DNA of 31,847 bases, taken from contig JAVBUP010000050.1 in NCBI GenBank assembly GCA_031555175.1, positions 1 through 31,847 on the forward strand, read 5' to 3'. Within the stretch, counting starts at the first letter, position 1. Each line of letters opens with the position of its first letter. This document shows positions 6,184 to 14,678 of this stretch, piece after piece. The DNA is from JAVBUP01 sp031555175 (GTDB taxonomy: Bacteria > Bacillota_I > Bacilli_A > Erysipelotrichales > Coprobacillaceae). The notes beneath the pieces were generated by a model, which had not been told where the DNA came from, made no database searches, and saw only the letters and a program-made list of their open reading frames with translations. Both the position numbers and the translations under genes were made by a program.

Positions 6184-8331
6184 ATGGAACTATTGAACTC
6201 ATTGAATCCTAGCCAACTAGAAGCAGTTAAAACTATATCTGGTAATGTTAGAATCATAGCTGGAGCGGGGTCTGGAAAAACACGTGTATTAACATATCGT
6301 ATAGCATATCTAATAAGTGAGATTGGGGTATTACCTCAGTCTATTTTAGCGATCACTTTTACTAATAAAGCGGCAAATGAAATGAAGAAACGTGTTGAAA
6401 ATATCTTAGGTCCATATGCAGCTGGTTGTCAAATTTCAACAATTCATTCATTATGTGTCAGAATATTAAGGCAACATATTCAAGTATTAAAATATCCTAA
6501 TAGTTTTATTATCATGGATGAAGATGATCAAAAGTCTGTATTTAAAAAGATTTATAAAGATATAATGGTTGACTCTAAAATAATTAGTCATTCAAGTATG
6601 ACAAAATATATTTCACGTATGAAGCATAATGAAGTTGCACCTGATATGGCTGCTTTAGATGCAGATACTGAAGGGGCGAGAATAAGGGCCTTAATTTATA
6701 AAAAATATGTTGAGGAACAAGAAAAAGGATTTTTATTAGATTTTGATGATTTATTACTAAAAACTGTCTTTATTTTGAAAAACTTTCCAAGTATTTTAGA
6801 AATCTGGAAAAATAAGTATGAATATATTCATGTTGATGAATTTCAAGATATTGATAGAAGCGAATATGATTTAATCAAAATGCTGAGTTTAGGACATAAT
6901 AACACATGCGTAGTTGGCGATCCTGACCAAACTATTTATTCATTTAGAGGAGCAGATGTAAACTTTATTTTATCATTTGATCAAGATTATGAAAATGTAA
7001 AAACAATAATTCTCAATGAGAATTATCGTTCAACGAAAACTATCTTAAATGGTGCTAATTCATTAATTAAAAATAATAACCAACGTGTAAAAAAAGATTT
7101 AGTCTCTCATAAGGAAGATGGAAATAAGATTATTCATTATAGTGCTGACACTGAGGAGGCTGAGGGAGAATTTGTAGTTGATAAGATAGAAGAAATAATC
7201 TCTAAAGTAGATGGAATTAATTATTCTGATTTTGCAGTATTGTATCGTGCAAACTATTTATCTCGACAAATTGAACAAAAGTTAATTCAACATCATATCC
7301 CTTATAAAGTATATGGTGGTCAAAAATTCTTTAATCGTAAAGAAGTAAAAGATGCATTGTGTTATTTAAGATTAGTAGCCTTGAATGATGATTTATCATT
7401 TAAACGTATTATTAATGTTCCTGGTCGTGGTATTGGCGAGAAAACAGTTGATAAAATAGAGGTTGTAGCTAGCTTATATGGCATAACGATGTATGAAGCA
7501 ATTTGTTATCACAGTGATGAAATTAATTTTTCATCAAAAGTTAGAAAGCAAATTGATCTATTCATTCGCCACATTGAGACTGCTAAGAACTCAAATGCAA
7601 GTATGGCTAACATGTATGAGAATATCCTTTCTGATGTAGGCTACTTCGAAATGCTTCGAAATGATGAAGAAGAGCAACGCATGGAGAACTTAATGGAGTT
7701 GAAAAATTCTATTAAAGCATACATTGAAAATAATTTAGAGGATGCATCTTTGATTAATTACCTACAAGATATTTCACTATATACTGATTCAAATGATACC
7801 GAGGTAAGTGAAACAGTCTCCCTAATGACCATCCATATGGCGAAAGGATTGGAATTTCCCTATGTGTTTGTAATAGGCTTGTCAGAAGACATTTTTCCAA
7901 GTATTAGGTCATTAGAAGAATCTGGTGGGCAAGGGCTAGAGGAAGAAAGAAGACTGGCATATGTTGCGTTCACTAGAGCGATGACGCAGTTATATATAAC
8001 TGATTCTCAAGGATTTAGTTATGTTAGTAACTCAGCGAAGAGAACTTCTCGTTTTGTAGGTGAAGTTGGTGATAATCATATTGAATCAGTTGGTAAAAAA
8101 TCGCGTTATCAAGAACTTAGAGCAATTAGACCAATTGTTCATGCTAGTGATTTGATTGGAGATAATGAGATTAAAGATTGGCGTAGTGGTGATTTAGTTA
8201 GGCATGAAGCTTTTGGTGATGGTGTTGTTTTAGGAGTTAAGGGTGATGCCTTGGAAATTGCCTTTAAATTGCCTCATGGTATTAAAACATTAATGGCCAA
8301 CCATAAAGCAATAACAAGAATTCAAAGATAG
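6184..8331 (+). CDS. pcrA: ATP-dependent DNA helicase PcrA/UvrD
   Basis: A superfamily 1A 3'-5' helicase used in excision repair, replication-transcription conflicts and plasmid replication. The 715-aa protein has all the expected motifs: Q motif LNPSQLEAV (7-15), Walker A AGAGSGKT (26-33), motif Ia FTNKAANEM (59-67), motif II DEFQDID (218-224), motif III GDPDQTIYSFRGA (245-257), motif IV region YRANYLSRQIE, motif V TIHMAKGLEF, and motif VI EEERRLAYVAFTRA. The C-terminus has the Tudor-like element GDLVRHEAFGDGVVLGV that binds RNA polymerase in PcrA. In Bacillus pcrA is followed by ligA; here an ABC-F gene follows, past a weak terminator. Confidence 0.97.
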   Translation: MELLNSLNPSQLEAVKTISGNVRIIAGAGSGKTRVLTYRIAYLISEIGVLPQSILAITFTNKAANEMKKRVENILGPYAAGCQISTIHSLCVRILRQHIQVLKYPNSFIIMDEDDQKSVFKKIYKDIMVDSKIISHSSMTKYISRMKHNEVAPDMAALDADTEGARIRALIYKKYVEEQEKGFLLDFDDLLLKTVFILKNFPSILEIWKNKYEYIHVDEFQDIDRSEYDLIKMLSLGHNNTCVVGDPDQTIYSFRGADVNFILSFDQDYENVKTIILNENYRSTKTILNGANSLIKNNNQRVKKDLVSHKEDGNKIIHYSADTEEAEGEFVVDKIEEIISKVDGINYSDFAVLYRANYLSRQIEQKLIQHHIPYKVYGGQKFFNRKEVKDALCYLRLVALNDDLSFKRIINVPGRGIGEKTVDKIEVVASLYGITMYEAICYHSDEINFSSKVRKQIDLFIRHIETAKNSNASMANMYENILSDVGYFEMLRNDEEEQRMENLMELKNSIKAYIENNLEDASLINYLQDISLYTDSNDTEVSETVSLMTIHMAKGLEFPYVFVIGLSEDIFPSIRSLEESGGQGLEEERRLAYVAFTRAMTQLYITDSQGFSYVSNSAKRTSRFVGEVGDNHIESVGKKSRYQELRAIRPIVHASDLIGDNEIKDWRSGDLVRHEAFGDGVVLGVKGDALEIAFKLPHGIKTLMANHKAITRIQR

Positions 8332-8348
8332 GGTTAGCCCTGTCTTTT
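8326..8348 (+). terminator. Hairpin between pcrA and the ABC-F gene, likely attenuator
   Basis: AGATAGGG (8326-8333) pairs with CCCTGTCT (8338-8345), with one G-T pair, around TTAG, followed by only three more T residues. It overlaps the pcrA stop. The next gene starts 20 bases later with no visible promoter, so partial readthrough is likely. Confidence 0.6.
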
Positions 8349-8367
8349 ATACGAAAGGAAGTTAATT

Positions 8368-9921
8368 ATGAGTATTTTAAATGTAGAAAATGTGAGTCAT
8401 GATTTTGGGGGAAGAACAATTTTAGAAAACGCAAGTTTCCGTTTACTAAATGGTGAACATGTAGGATTAGTTGGGGCAAATGGTGAAGGTAAATCTACTT
8501 TCTTATCAATTATAACTGGAAAGATTCAACCAGATGCTGGAAAAATAGAGTGGTGCAAACGAATTACAACCGGTTATCTTGATCAGCACTCAACACTTAC
8601 TCCAGGACTTACAATATTAGAAGTACTACAAGGTGCTTTTGCTTATTATTATGATTTAGAAGCTGAGATGCTAGAAATGTATAATCAAATGACTGATTGC
8701 GATGATGATACGATGAATAGATTAATGGAAGAAGTTGGTGAAATTACGGATATATTAGATCACGCTGGATTTTATTCATTGGATGTAAAAATTAAGGAAG
8801 TAGCTAATGGTCTTGGCCTTAATAAAATTGGTTTAGATAAAAAAGTTGATGAATTATCAGGAGGGCAACGAAGTAAAGTGTTGCTAACAAAACTACTACT
8901 AGAAAATCCGATGATTCTTATTCTTGATGAACCAACAAACTACTTAGATGAAGAACATATTACTTGGCTAGTCGATTTCTTAGCTAATTATGATAATGCT
9001 TTTATATTAGTAAGTCATGATGAAGTATTCTTAAATAAAGTTGTGAATGTTATTTATCATTTAGATAATGGTGAATTAAATAGATATAAGGGTGATTATA
9101 ATTATTACCTAGAACAATCCTCACTAAAAGAAAGGCAACTTGATGCGGCAATTGCAAAGCAACAAAAAGAGATTGCTGATATGGAAGATTTTATTGCGAG
9201 AAATAAAGCACGCGTTGCTACAAGAAATATGGCGAGTTCACGACAAAAAAAGCTTGATAAGATGGAAATTCTTAGCAAGCCCAAAGAGAAAATTAAACCA
9301 GTATTCTCATTTATGGAGGCAAGAACACCTGGTAAGATTCTTTTCAATTGTAAAGATTTAGTGATTGGCTATGATACTCCCTTAACTAAACCTATGAACA
9401 TTATATTTGAAAGAAATAAAAAAGTAGCAATTAAAGGTGTTAATGGTTTAGGTAAAACTACATTACTAAAAACTCTTATTGGTTTACAACAACCATATTC
9501 TGGAACCGTGGACAAAGATCAATTTGTAGAAGTTGGATTCTTTAAACAAGAAGAAGCTGCAGGAAATGAAACAACATTTGATTATCTGTGGAATGCTTTT
9601 CCAAATAAATCTAATGGAGAAATTAGAGCTATGTTAGCAAAATGTGGTTTGACTACTGATCATATTGAGTCCTTAATGAAAGTACTATCTGGTGGTGAAA
9701 ACGCTAAGGCTAGATTATGTAAGGTAATGAATGAGCCATGTAATGTATTAGTATTAGATGAACCAACTAACCATTTAGATGTAGATGCAAAAGATTCGCT
9801 ACAAAGTGCGATTAAGTCTTTTAAAGGTGCGGTAATACTAGTAAGTCATGAGCCAGATTTTTACTTACCGATTGTAGATGAAGTAATAAATTTGGAAAAC
9901 GTCACAACAAAAATAATATAA
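8368..9921 (+). CDS. ABC-F family ATP-binding protein
   Basis: A soluble protein with two ABC domains and no membrane segments. ABC-F proteins act on the ribosome as translation factors or antibiotic-protection factors. Domain 1 has Walker A GANGEGKST (36-44), signature LSGGQ (163-167) and Walker B LILDEPTNYLD (184-194). A charged, helical interdomain linker lies at about 240-310. Domain 2 has Walker A GVNGLGKTT (357-365), signature LSGGE (near 424) and LVLDEPTNHLD. The 517-aa length and lack of a C-terminal extension fit the EttA/YbiT/YkpA-like housekeeping groups better than dedicated resistance proteins, but the subgroup is not certain. The start follows AAAGGAAG. Confidence 0.93.
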   Translation: MSILNVENVSHDFGGRTILENASFRLLNGEHVGLVGANGEGKSTFLSIITGKIQPDAGKIEWCKRITTGYLDQHSTLTPGLTILEVLQGAFAYYYDLEAEMLEMYNQMTDCDDDTMNRLMEEVGEITDILDHAGFYSLDVKIKEVANGLGLNKIGLDKKVDELSGGQRSKVLLTKLLLENPMILILDEPTNYLDEEHITWLVDFLANYDNAFILVSHDEVFLNKVVNVIYHLDNGELNRYKGDYNYYLEQSSLKERQLDAAIAKQQKEIADMEDFIARNKARVATRNMASSRQKKLDKMEILSKPKEKIKPVFSFMEARTPGKILFNCKDLVIGYDTPLTKPMNIIFERNKKVAIKGVNGLGKTTLLKTLIGLQQPYSGTVDKDQFVEVGFFKQEEAAGNETTFDYLWNAFPNKSNGEIRAMLAKCGLTTDHIESLMKVLSGGENAKARLCKVMNEPCNVLVLDEPTNHLDVDAKDSLQSAIKSFKGAVILVSHEPDFYLPIVDEVINLENVTTKII

Positions 9922-9967
9922 AAAATGATTGGGAGCAATCAATATAGTCCCAATCATTTTAGTTTTT
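9922..9967 (+). terminator. Terminator of the ABC-F gene
   Basis: A perfect 13-bp stem: AAAATGATTGGGA (9922-9934) with TCCCAATCATTTT (9948-9960), loop of 13, followed by AGTTTTTT. The symmetric A/T flanks suggest it also stops the converging minus-strand transcript whose last gene ends at 9954. Confidence 0.85.
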
Positions 9968-10049
9968 TAAATATTCTAATTAATATTCCAAATATAAGTA
10001 AACCGGACCCAAAGTAAACACATAGAAATAATAGATCGAAAAAGTTCAT
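9954..10049 (-). CDS. 31-aa single-span membrane peptide
   Basis: A very short gene that standard length cut-offs would miss. The ATG (10049-10047) has a strong Shine-Dalgarno sequence GGAGGTG (10061-10055) five bases upstream, and the stop is TGA (9956-9954). The product begins MNFFDLLFLCVYFGSG, continues with a hydrophobic stretch (LLIFGILI) and ends in the basic tail RIFKKLK: one membrane helix with an inside-positive C-terminus. The ribosome binding site starts 2 bases after the stop of the secreted protein gene, so the two form an operon. Size and shape recall type I toxin peptides, bacteriocin-like peptides or small membrane partners; none is recognised. Confidence 0.6.
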   Translation of the reverse strand: MNFFDLLFLCVYFGSGLLIFGILIRIFKKLK

Positions 10050-10063
10050 TTGTTCACCTCCAT

Positions 10064-10669
10064 TTAAAACGCCCATGTATATCTAATTTGAGCATATGAA
10101 TTGATTTGCACCGTATTATAGCCAGTAACCGTTACTACTGTAGCACCTGCCAAATCCTTATTCGAAATCCACGATAATGTTACCCGCGCTGGAACTGAGC
10201 TTGTCGCAGTGGTATTGCTAATCACAAGAGAGTGAGAAGTTATAAGTCTTAAATAGAGAGCAAGTTGCACATTATAAGCATCTAGAATTTGAATGGTATT
10301 ACCGACGGATACAATATATTCGAATGAAGAAACGCTTTGAGTAAGTGGAATTGATCCAGAAGTTTGTGTAGCTCTGAAGTAGTAAATTCCATTTGGGATA
10401 GATCCCCCACTCCATCCAGAATCACCGACACTACCCATCAATTTTATAGTTTGGTCATCAATTGATATAGGTTCAAATTTAGTTAACTCAAGTTCTACAG
10501 ATGTGCCATCTGCATTTGAGAGACAAATCGGTTTGTTAACCTCAAAATCGCTTAAACTATAATCGAAAGTATATTCTGAATTACTATAATCATTTTCATC
10601 AGCCACTATGCTAATTATCGAATTAGAGAAAAAGGCAAAGCTTAATAATAGTTTTACAATTTTTTTCAT
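10064..10669 (-). CDS. Secreted protein of unknown function (possibly DUF5626-like)
   Basis: A 201-aa exported protein. The N-terminus MKKIVKLLLSFAFF with a hydrophobic core to about residue 22 is a signal peptide, with likely cleavage after Ala23 (IVA|DEN). No lipobox or wall anchor is seen. The mature part is Ser/Thr/Asn-rich and probably all beta; markers are LSNADGTSVELEL, SVGDSGWSGG and ILDAYN. The layout (DG-x-V-E strand early, aYN mid, A-x-V-T strand late) faintly resembles secreted DUF5626 proteins, but I am not confident. The start is ATG at 10669 with AAGGAGG (10682-10676); a TTG two codons earlier overlaps that site and is rejected. A good promoter precedes it and a 31-aa membrane peptide gene follows. 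Confidence 0.78.
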   Translation of the reverse strand: MKKIVKLLLSFAFFSNSIISIVADENDYSNSEYTFDYSLSDFEVNKPICLSNADGTSVELELTKFEPISIDDQTIKLMGSVGDSGWSGGSIPNGIYYFRATQTSGSIPLTQSVSSFEYIVSVGNTIQILDAYNVQLALYLRLITSHSLVISNTTATSSVPARVTLSWISNKDLAGATVVTVTGYNTVQINSYAQIRYTWAF

Positions 10670-10688
10670 GTTCAACCTCCTTGTTAAT

Positions 10689-10717
10689 AATTTAACATTA
10701 AATCAAACTATTGTCAA
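10689..10717 (-). promoter_or_regulatory. Promoter of the secreted protein operon
   Basis: On the minus strand a perfect -35 TTGACA (10717-10712), a 17-base spacer, and -10 TAAATT (10694-10689). It implies a leader of roughly 10-15 bases, just room for the ribosome binding site. Confidence 0.7.
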
Positions 10718-11059
10718 CCTTTGGTATCAAAACCATTTAGCAGTTTTTCAAGTTTAATATTAGCGTTTTTAAAGAAAATGATTTATATAATTATTATTGA
10801 TACTCACTGTAATTCAATTAGTATTTTAACTAGTTGTGCTTTAATATGGACAACTGCATGCCTATATCACCCATATTATACTATATATTATTAATATGCC
10901 TCACTTTTAGTTTAAAGAAGCGTAATAATATTTTACTCAAAAAGTGGAACTCAAAAGTTATCTTATTATTTTACTTGCTTTTTGCAAATTGATTAAGTAA
11001 ATTATATTAATACTTTCTTTTCCTAAATAAGCAATATTCTTTATTTTTGAACATCAAAA
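10718..11059. other. AT-rich intergenic stretch with no gene recognised
   Basis: About 340 bases between the divergent secreted-protein and mnmA promoters. It is very AT-rich with frequent stops in all frames. A TATAAT on the minus strand (10880-10875) has no matching -35. A minus-strand run of about 19 open codons (near 10800-10860) ends in stops and has no start. I see no tRNA, riboswitch or repeat in it. Confidence 0.5.
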
Positions 11060-11068
11060 TGATAGAAT
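11060..11068 (+). promoter_or_regulatory. Extended -10 promoter candidate for mnmA
   Basis: TGATAGAAT: TAGAAT at 11063-11068 with a TG extension at 11060-11061, 23 bases ahead of the mnmA start. The -35 region is only T-rich. Confidence 0.4.
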
Positions 11069-11091
11069 ATACAAGAAATGGAGTGGATGTC

Positions 11092-12222
11092 ATGAAGAAA
11101 GTAGTTGTAGGATTAAGTGGTGGTGTAGATTCAGCAGTCGCAGCATATCTTTTGAAACAACAAGGATATGAAGTAATTGGTGTTTTTATGCGCAATTGGG
11201 ATTCAAGTTTAAATAATGATACACTTGGTAATCCAACTCTAAATAATGATATATGTCCACAAGAACAAGATTATAACGACGCTAAAGCAGTTGCTGATAG
11301 CTTAGGTATAGAGATTAGAAGAGTAGACTTTATTAAGGAGTATTGGGATAAAGTCTTTACATATTTTATTGAAGAATATACAAAGGGTAGAACACCTAAC
11401 CCAGATATTTTATGCAACAAGCATATTAAATTTAGAGCGTTTCTAGATTATGCTTTTAGTATTGGAGCTGATTATGTGGCAACTGGTCATTATGCTAAAG
11501 TTGTGCATGGTGAATGTGGTGAAAGCATGATGTTAAAAGGCGAAGATAATAATAAAGATCAATCATATTTCTTATGTCAATTGACACAAGAACAGTTAGC
11601 AAAGACATTATTTCCGTTAGGTGATATACCAAAGACTGAGGTAAGAAGAATTGCTCATGACATAAATCTTCCAGTCGCAGATAAGAAAGATTCAACAGGG
11701 ATTTGTTTTATTGGAGAAAGAGATTTTAAAGAATTCTTACAAAATTATATTCCTGCTAAAAGTGGTAATATGGTTGACATAGAATCAGGAAGAATAATTG
11801 GACAACATGAAGGGATTATGTATTATACAATAGGACAGCGTAAAGGGCTAAATATTGGAGGCCCTGGTGATGCGTGGTTTGTTGTAGGTAAGGAGTATGA
11901 TAATAATGTTCTATATGTCGCGCAAGGAGACCAAAATAAATGGTTATTATCTGATGCAGCCTTAATTACTGACTTTAACTGGATTCCAAGTGGAGAATTA
12001 GATGGAGAATTAGATTGCATGGCAAAATTTAGATATCGACAACAAGATAATCCTGTAACATTGAAGTTTATTGATGACAATACTGTATATCTAACATTTA
12101 AAAAACCAATAAAATCAGTGACTCCTGGGCAAGCTGCTGTTATCTATTTAGATGATATGTGTTTAGGTGGAGGAACTATAGAAACAGTTTATAAAGATGG
12201 TAAACCATTAGAATATCTATAA
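11092..12222 (+). CDS. mnmA: tRNA-specific 2-thiouridylase MnmA (TrmU)
   Basis: Thiolates the wobble uridine (s2U34) of tRNA-Lys, -Glu and -Gln using ATP and sulfur relayed from a cysteine desulfurase. The 376-aa protein has the PP-loop GLSGGVDSA (7-15), the catalytic cysteine pair C108 (NPDILCN) and C205 (TGICFIGERDF), and the C-terminal beta-barrel (GQRKGLNIGG then PGQAAVIY). The start ATG at 11092 is chosen because it matches the family N-terminus and has GGAG 8 bases upstream; an in-frame ATG 15 codons earlier has none. recD2 follows 11 bases downstream, as in the trmU-yrrB-yrrC order of Bacillus but without the TPR gene yrrB. Confidence 0.97.
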   Translation: MKKVVVGLSGGVDSAVAAYLLKQQGYEVIGVFMRNWDSSLNNDTLGNPTLNNDICPQEQDYNDAKAVADSLGIEIRRVDFIKEYWDKVFTYFIEEYTKGRTPNPDILCNKHIKFRAFLDYAFSIGADYVATGHYAKVVHGECGESMMLKGEDNNKDQSYFLCQLTQEQLAKTLFPLGDIPKTEVRRIAHDINLPVADKKDSTGICFIGERDFKEFLQNYIPAKSGNMVDIESGRIIGQHEGIMYYTIGQRKGLNIGGPGDAWFVVGKEYDNNVLYVAQGDQNKWLLSDAALITDFNWIPSGELDGELDCMAKFRYRQQDNPVTLKFIDDNTVYLTFKKPIKSVTPGQAAVIYLDDMCLGGGTIETVYKDGKPLEYL

Positions 12223-12233
12223 GGAGATAAACT

Positions 12234-14408
12234 ATGATCGAAATCGTAGGAAGAATTGATTCAGTTAGGTTTCATGATCCTAGCAATCACTTTATAATCG
12301 CGCAAGTTATTGAGGAAAATACTAATGCGATTTATAAAGTAGTTGGTAATATCTTTGAATATAACGAGTATGATTTATATAGATTTATACTTGAAGAAGG
12401 ATATCATAAAATCTATGGTAGACAATATACGATAAACTCTGTATCAAAAGTTTTGACAACACAAAAGGACATGATTATAAAATATTTATCATGTCCTTTG
12501 TTTAAAGGAGTTGGAGAAAAACTAGCTACTACGATAGTGGATACACTAGGAGATGATTGTTTAGCACAAATAATTAAGGAACCTGATATATTGGATACAG
12601 TTCCTCGTTTAAGTGCGGCAAAAAAGGAAACTATCGTCAACGTGTTATGCTTAAATAATCATCAACAAGACATAGAGTTTCTCTTTACTCATGGTTTAGG
12701 TATGGCTAATATTAGTAAAATAATTGCTTTTTATAAGGATGATATTATTGATAAGTTAAGCACAAATCCATATCAATTAGTAGAAGATATTGATGGTATT
12801 GGGTTTAGTACTGCAGATAAATTTGCATTGAGAATCGGAGTGCAAGAAGATCATCCATTACGCATTAAAGCTGCGATTAATAACATTATTAAGGATTTAT
12901 GTTTTAAAGCTGGCAATACATATCTTGAGCAACCTGAGATATGGACTGGATTTAGAAAAATGTTGGGTTTAGTAGATTATGAAATGTTTAGTGACATATT
13001 GATGGATCTATGTAATGAGGGAATTATAATATTGGAAAATGATAGATATTTTCCAAAAGATTTATATAAAGCAGAGTTGTCGATTGCTAACAATTTAAAG
13101 AAATACCAAACCTCTAATCTAGCATATAACTTGAGTAATGAAAAATTTAATAATTTCATTGATTTGTTACAAGAAAAAAAGGGGATTGGTTATGATGATA
13201 CGCAAAAAGAAGCTATCTATAGTGCTACAATTAATCCATTCACAATTATTACTGGTGGGCCAGGTACTGGTAAGACTACAATTGTAGAAACTATTCTTGC
13301 TATGATACAAGAATTCTATCCAGACAAACAAGTTGTATTAACAGCACCTACTGGCAGAGCTAGTAAGAGAATGAAAGATTTGACAAGCTATGAATCAAGT
13401 ACAATCCATCGTTTATTAAAGTGGGATGGATATAAGAATGTCTTTGAGTTTAATAGCTATAATCCAGTAAGTGGAGATATTCTAGTAGTTGATGAATTTT
13501 CAATGGTGGATACTTCATTGTTTAGTTCATTATTAAAAGCTACTATTAACTTTGAAAAAGTCATTTTAATAGGTGATGTAAATCAGCTCCCATCAGTCTC
13601 TCCAGGTAACGTTTTAAAGGATTTAATTGATAGCGAAGTATTTAATACTGTAATACTAAAAAGAGTATTCAGGCAAAAAAACAAATCTGGAATTACTGAG
13701 TTAGCGCATGCTATTTTAAATAATGAATTTGACTTTGCAATGTTTAAACATTTTTCTGATATTGATTTTATTGAGTGTGATAAGCAAGATATCAATAATA
13801 TGATATTGTCCTTATTAGAAGAACAGGATTTAGATACACTACAAGTGTTAGCGCCGGTTTATGCGGGAGTTAATGGTGTGGATGCATTAAATGGTACAAT
13901 TCAAAGTGTAGTTAATGCCCATAAAAGATTTAAAACTGAGCTTAAACTCAATCAAACTATATATCGTGAAGGTGATAAAGTTTTACAACTTAAGAATCGG
14001 ACAGATGATGATGTTTATAATGGCGATATTGGGAAAATAACATTAATCGAAAGAAAAGAAGATGGTTTTCCAAGTGATATTATTTATATTGATTTTGATG
14101 GTAGAGAGATATCGTATTCTAATGGAGATTTTGATAATATTACGCTAGCTTATGCGATGACGGTTCATAAATCACAAGGTTGTGAGTTTAATACAATTAT
14201 CATGCCCTTTGATACGAGCTATGGAATTTCATTACGAAAAAAATTAGTATATACTGCTATTACTAGAGCAAAGCATCAACTAGTTTTATTGGGCTCACAA
14301 GAAGCTTTTATTAAGGCTATAAACAATGATTTTGAAACACAAAGAAAAACTACATTACTTGAAAGATTAAGACATAAAAAAGAATTAACACCGTATGATT
14401 TTCTTTAA
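12234..14408 (+). CDS. recD2: RecD2-type ATP-dependent DNA helicase (YrrC)
   Basis: A superfamily 1B 5'-3' helicase of the RecD2 class, found in bacteria where it acts without RecBC; linked to mismatch and general repair. The 724-aa protein has a long N-terminal region with helix-hairpin-helix-like repeats (residues about 75-215), Walker A GGPGTGKT (341-348), motif II DEFSMVD, motif III GDVNQLPSV, and the C-terminal SH3-like and motif VI segments (TVHKSQGCEF; YTAITRAKHQLVLLG). The start ATG follows AAGGAGAT. It sits directly after mnmA, the same neighbour as Bacillus yrrC, and before a 49-aa membrane protein. Confidence 0.95.
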   Translation: MIEIVGRIDSVRFHDPSNHFIIAQVIEENTNAIYKVVGNIFEYNEYDLYRFILEEGYHKIYGRQYTINSVSKVLTTQKDMIIKYLSCPLFKGVGEKLATTIVDTLGDDCLAQIIKEPDILDTVPRLSAAKKETIVNVLCLNNHQQDIEFLFTHGLGMANISKIIAFYKDDIIDKLSTNPYQLVEDIDGIGFSTADKFALRIGVQEDHPLRIKAAINNIIKDLCFKAGNTYLEQPEIWTGFRKMLGLVDYEMFSDILMDLCNEGIIILENDRYFPKDLYKAELSIANNLKKYQTSNLAYNLSNEKFNNFIDLLQEKKGIGYDDTQKEAIYSATINPFTIITGGPGTGKTTIVETILAMIQEFYPDKQVVLTAPTGRASKRMKDLTSYESSTIHRLLKWDGYKNVFEFNSYNPVSGDILVVDEFSMVDTSLFSSLLKATINFEKVILIGDVNQLPSVSPGNVLKDLIDSEVFNTVILKRVFRQKNKSGITELAHAILNNEFDFAMFKHFSDIDFIECDKQDINNMILSLLEEQDLDTLQVLAPVYAGVNGVDALNGTIQSVVNAHKRFKTELKLNQTIYREGDKVLQLKNRTDDDVYNGDIGKITLIERKEDGFPSDIIYIDFDGREISYSNGDFDNITLAYAMTVHKSQGCEFNTIIMPFDTSYGISLRKKLVYTAITRAKHQLVLLGSQEAFIKAINNDFETQRKTTLLERLRHKKELTPYDFL

Positions 14409-14454
14409 ACTACACAAAATAATGATGTACTTTTAAGAAAATGAGGTGGATAAC

Positions 14455-14604
14455 GTGAATAAATTCTTAACATTAGCCTTACTAACTGGTATGGCAGCTG
14501 GTTCTTATGTCGTTTTAAGCGACCCGAAAGCTCAAAAAAGTATGCAAAAATCAATGAGACGTATGAGACGTACTGCGATGAAGCAAATCAATCATATGTT
14601 CTAG
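14455..14604 (+). CDS. 49-aa basic membrane-anchored protein (YrzQ/DUF3918-like?)
   Basis: A short gene starting at GTG (14455) with GAGGTGG about 6 bases upstream and a strong terminator right after it. The product begins MNKFLTLALLTGMAAGSYVV, one hydrophobic helix with small residues, then turns strongly basic (RRMRRTAMKQ near 34-43). This form and its place between recD2 and the AI-2E permease match my memory of small YrzQ-type (DUF3918) proteins near yrrC in Bacillus. YtxH-like anchors are an alternative. Function is unknown. Confidence 0.65.
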   Translation: MNKFLTLALLTGMAAGSYVVLSDPKAQKSMQKSMRRMRRTAMKQINHMF

Positions 14605-14607
14605 TTG

Positions 14608-14632
14608 AAAATAGCTCAAATGAGCTATTTTT
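14608..14632 (+). terminator. Terminator after the mnmA-recD2-small protein operon
   Basis: AAAATAGCTCA (14608-14618) is the reverse complement of TGAGCTATTTT (14621-14631), giving a long stem ending in a short loop and a T run. Confidence 0.85.
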
Positions 14633-14640
14633 GCTATAAA
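14632..14640 (+). promoter_or_regulatory. Extended -10 promoter candidate for the AI-2E permease gene
   Basis: TGCTATAAA directly behind the terminator: TATAAA at 14635-14640 with a TG extension at 14632-14633. The TGC lead also occurs before the -10 boxes at 15816 and 17149. Confidence 0.4.
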
Positions 14641-14678
14641 AGAGTAATAATTGGTAATACTTTCTTTGGTGATTAATA

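Noticed and set aside
8368..9921. ABC-F gene as an antibiotic resistance determinant
   Set aside because: No leader peptide or attenuator typical of inducible resistance ABC-F genes, and its setting after pcrA looks housekeeping.
10800..10870. Short minus-strand frame and TATAAT in the gap before mnmA, as a leader peptide or small RNA
   Set aside because: No -35 at the right distance, no ribosome binding site, stops nearby; nothing beyond chance in AT-rich DNA.
11047..11091. Upstream ATG giving a 15-residue longer MnmA
   Set aside because: The extension overlaps the probable -10 box, lacks a ribosome binding site, and MnmA proteins begin at the MKKVVVGLSGG segment.
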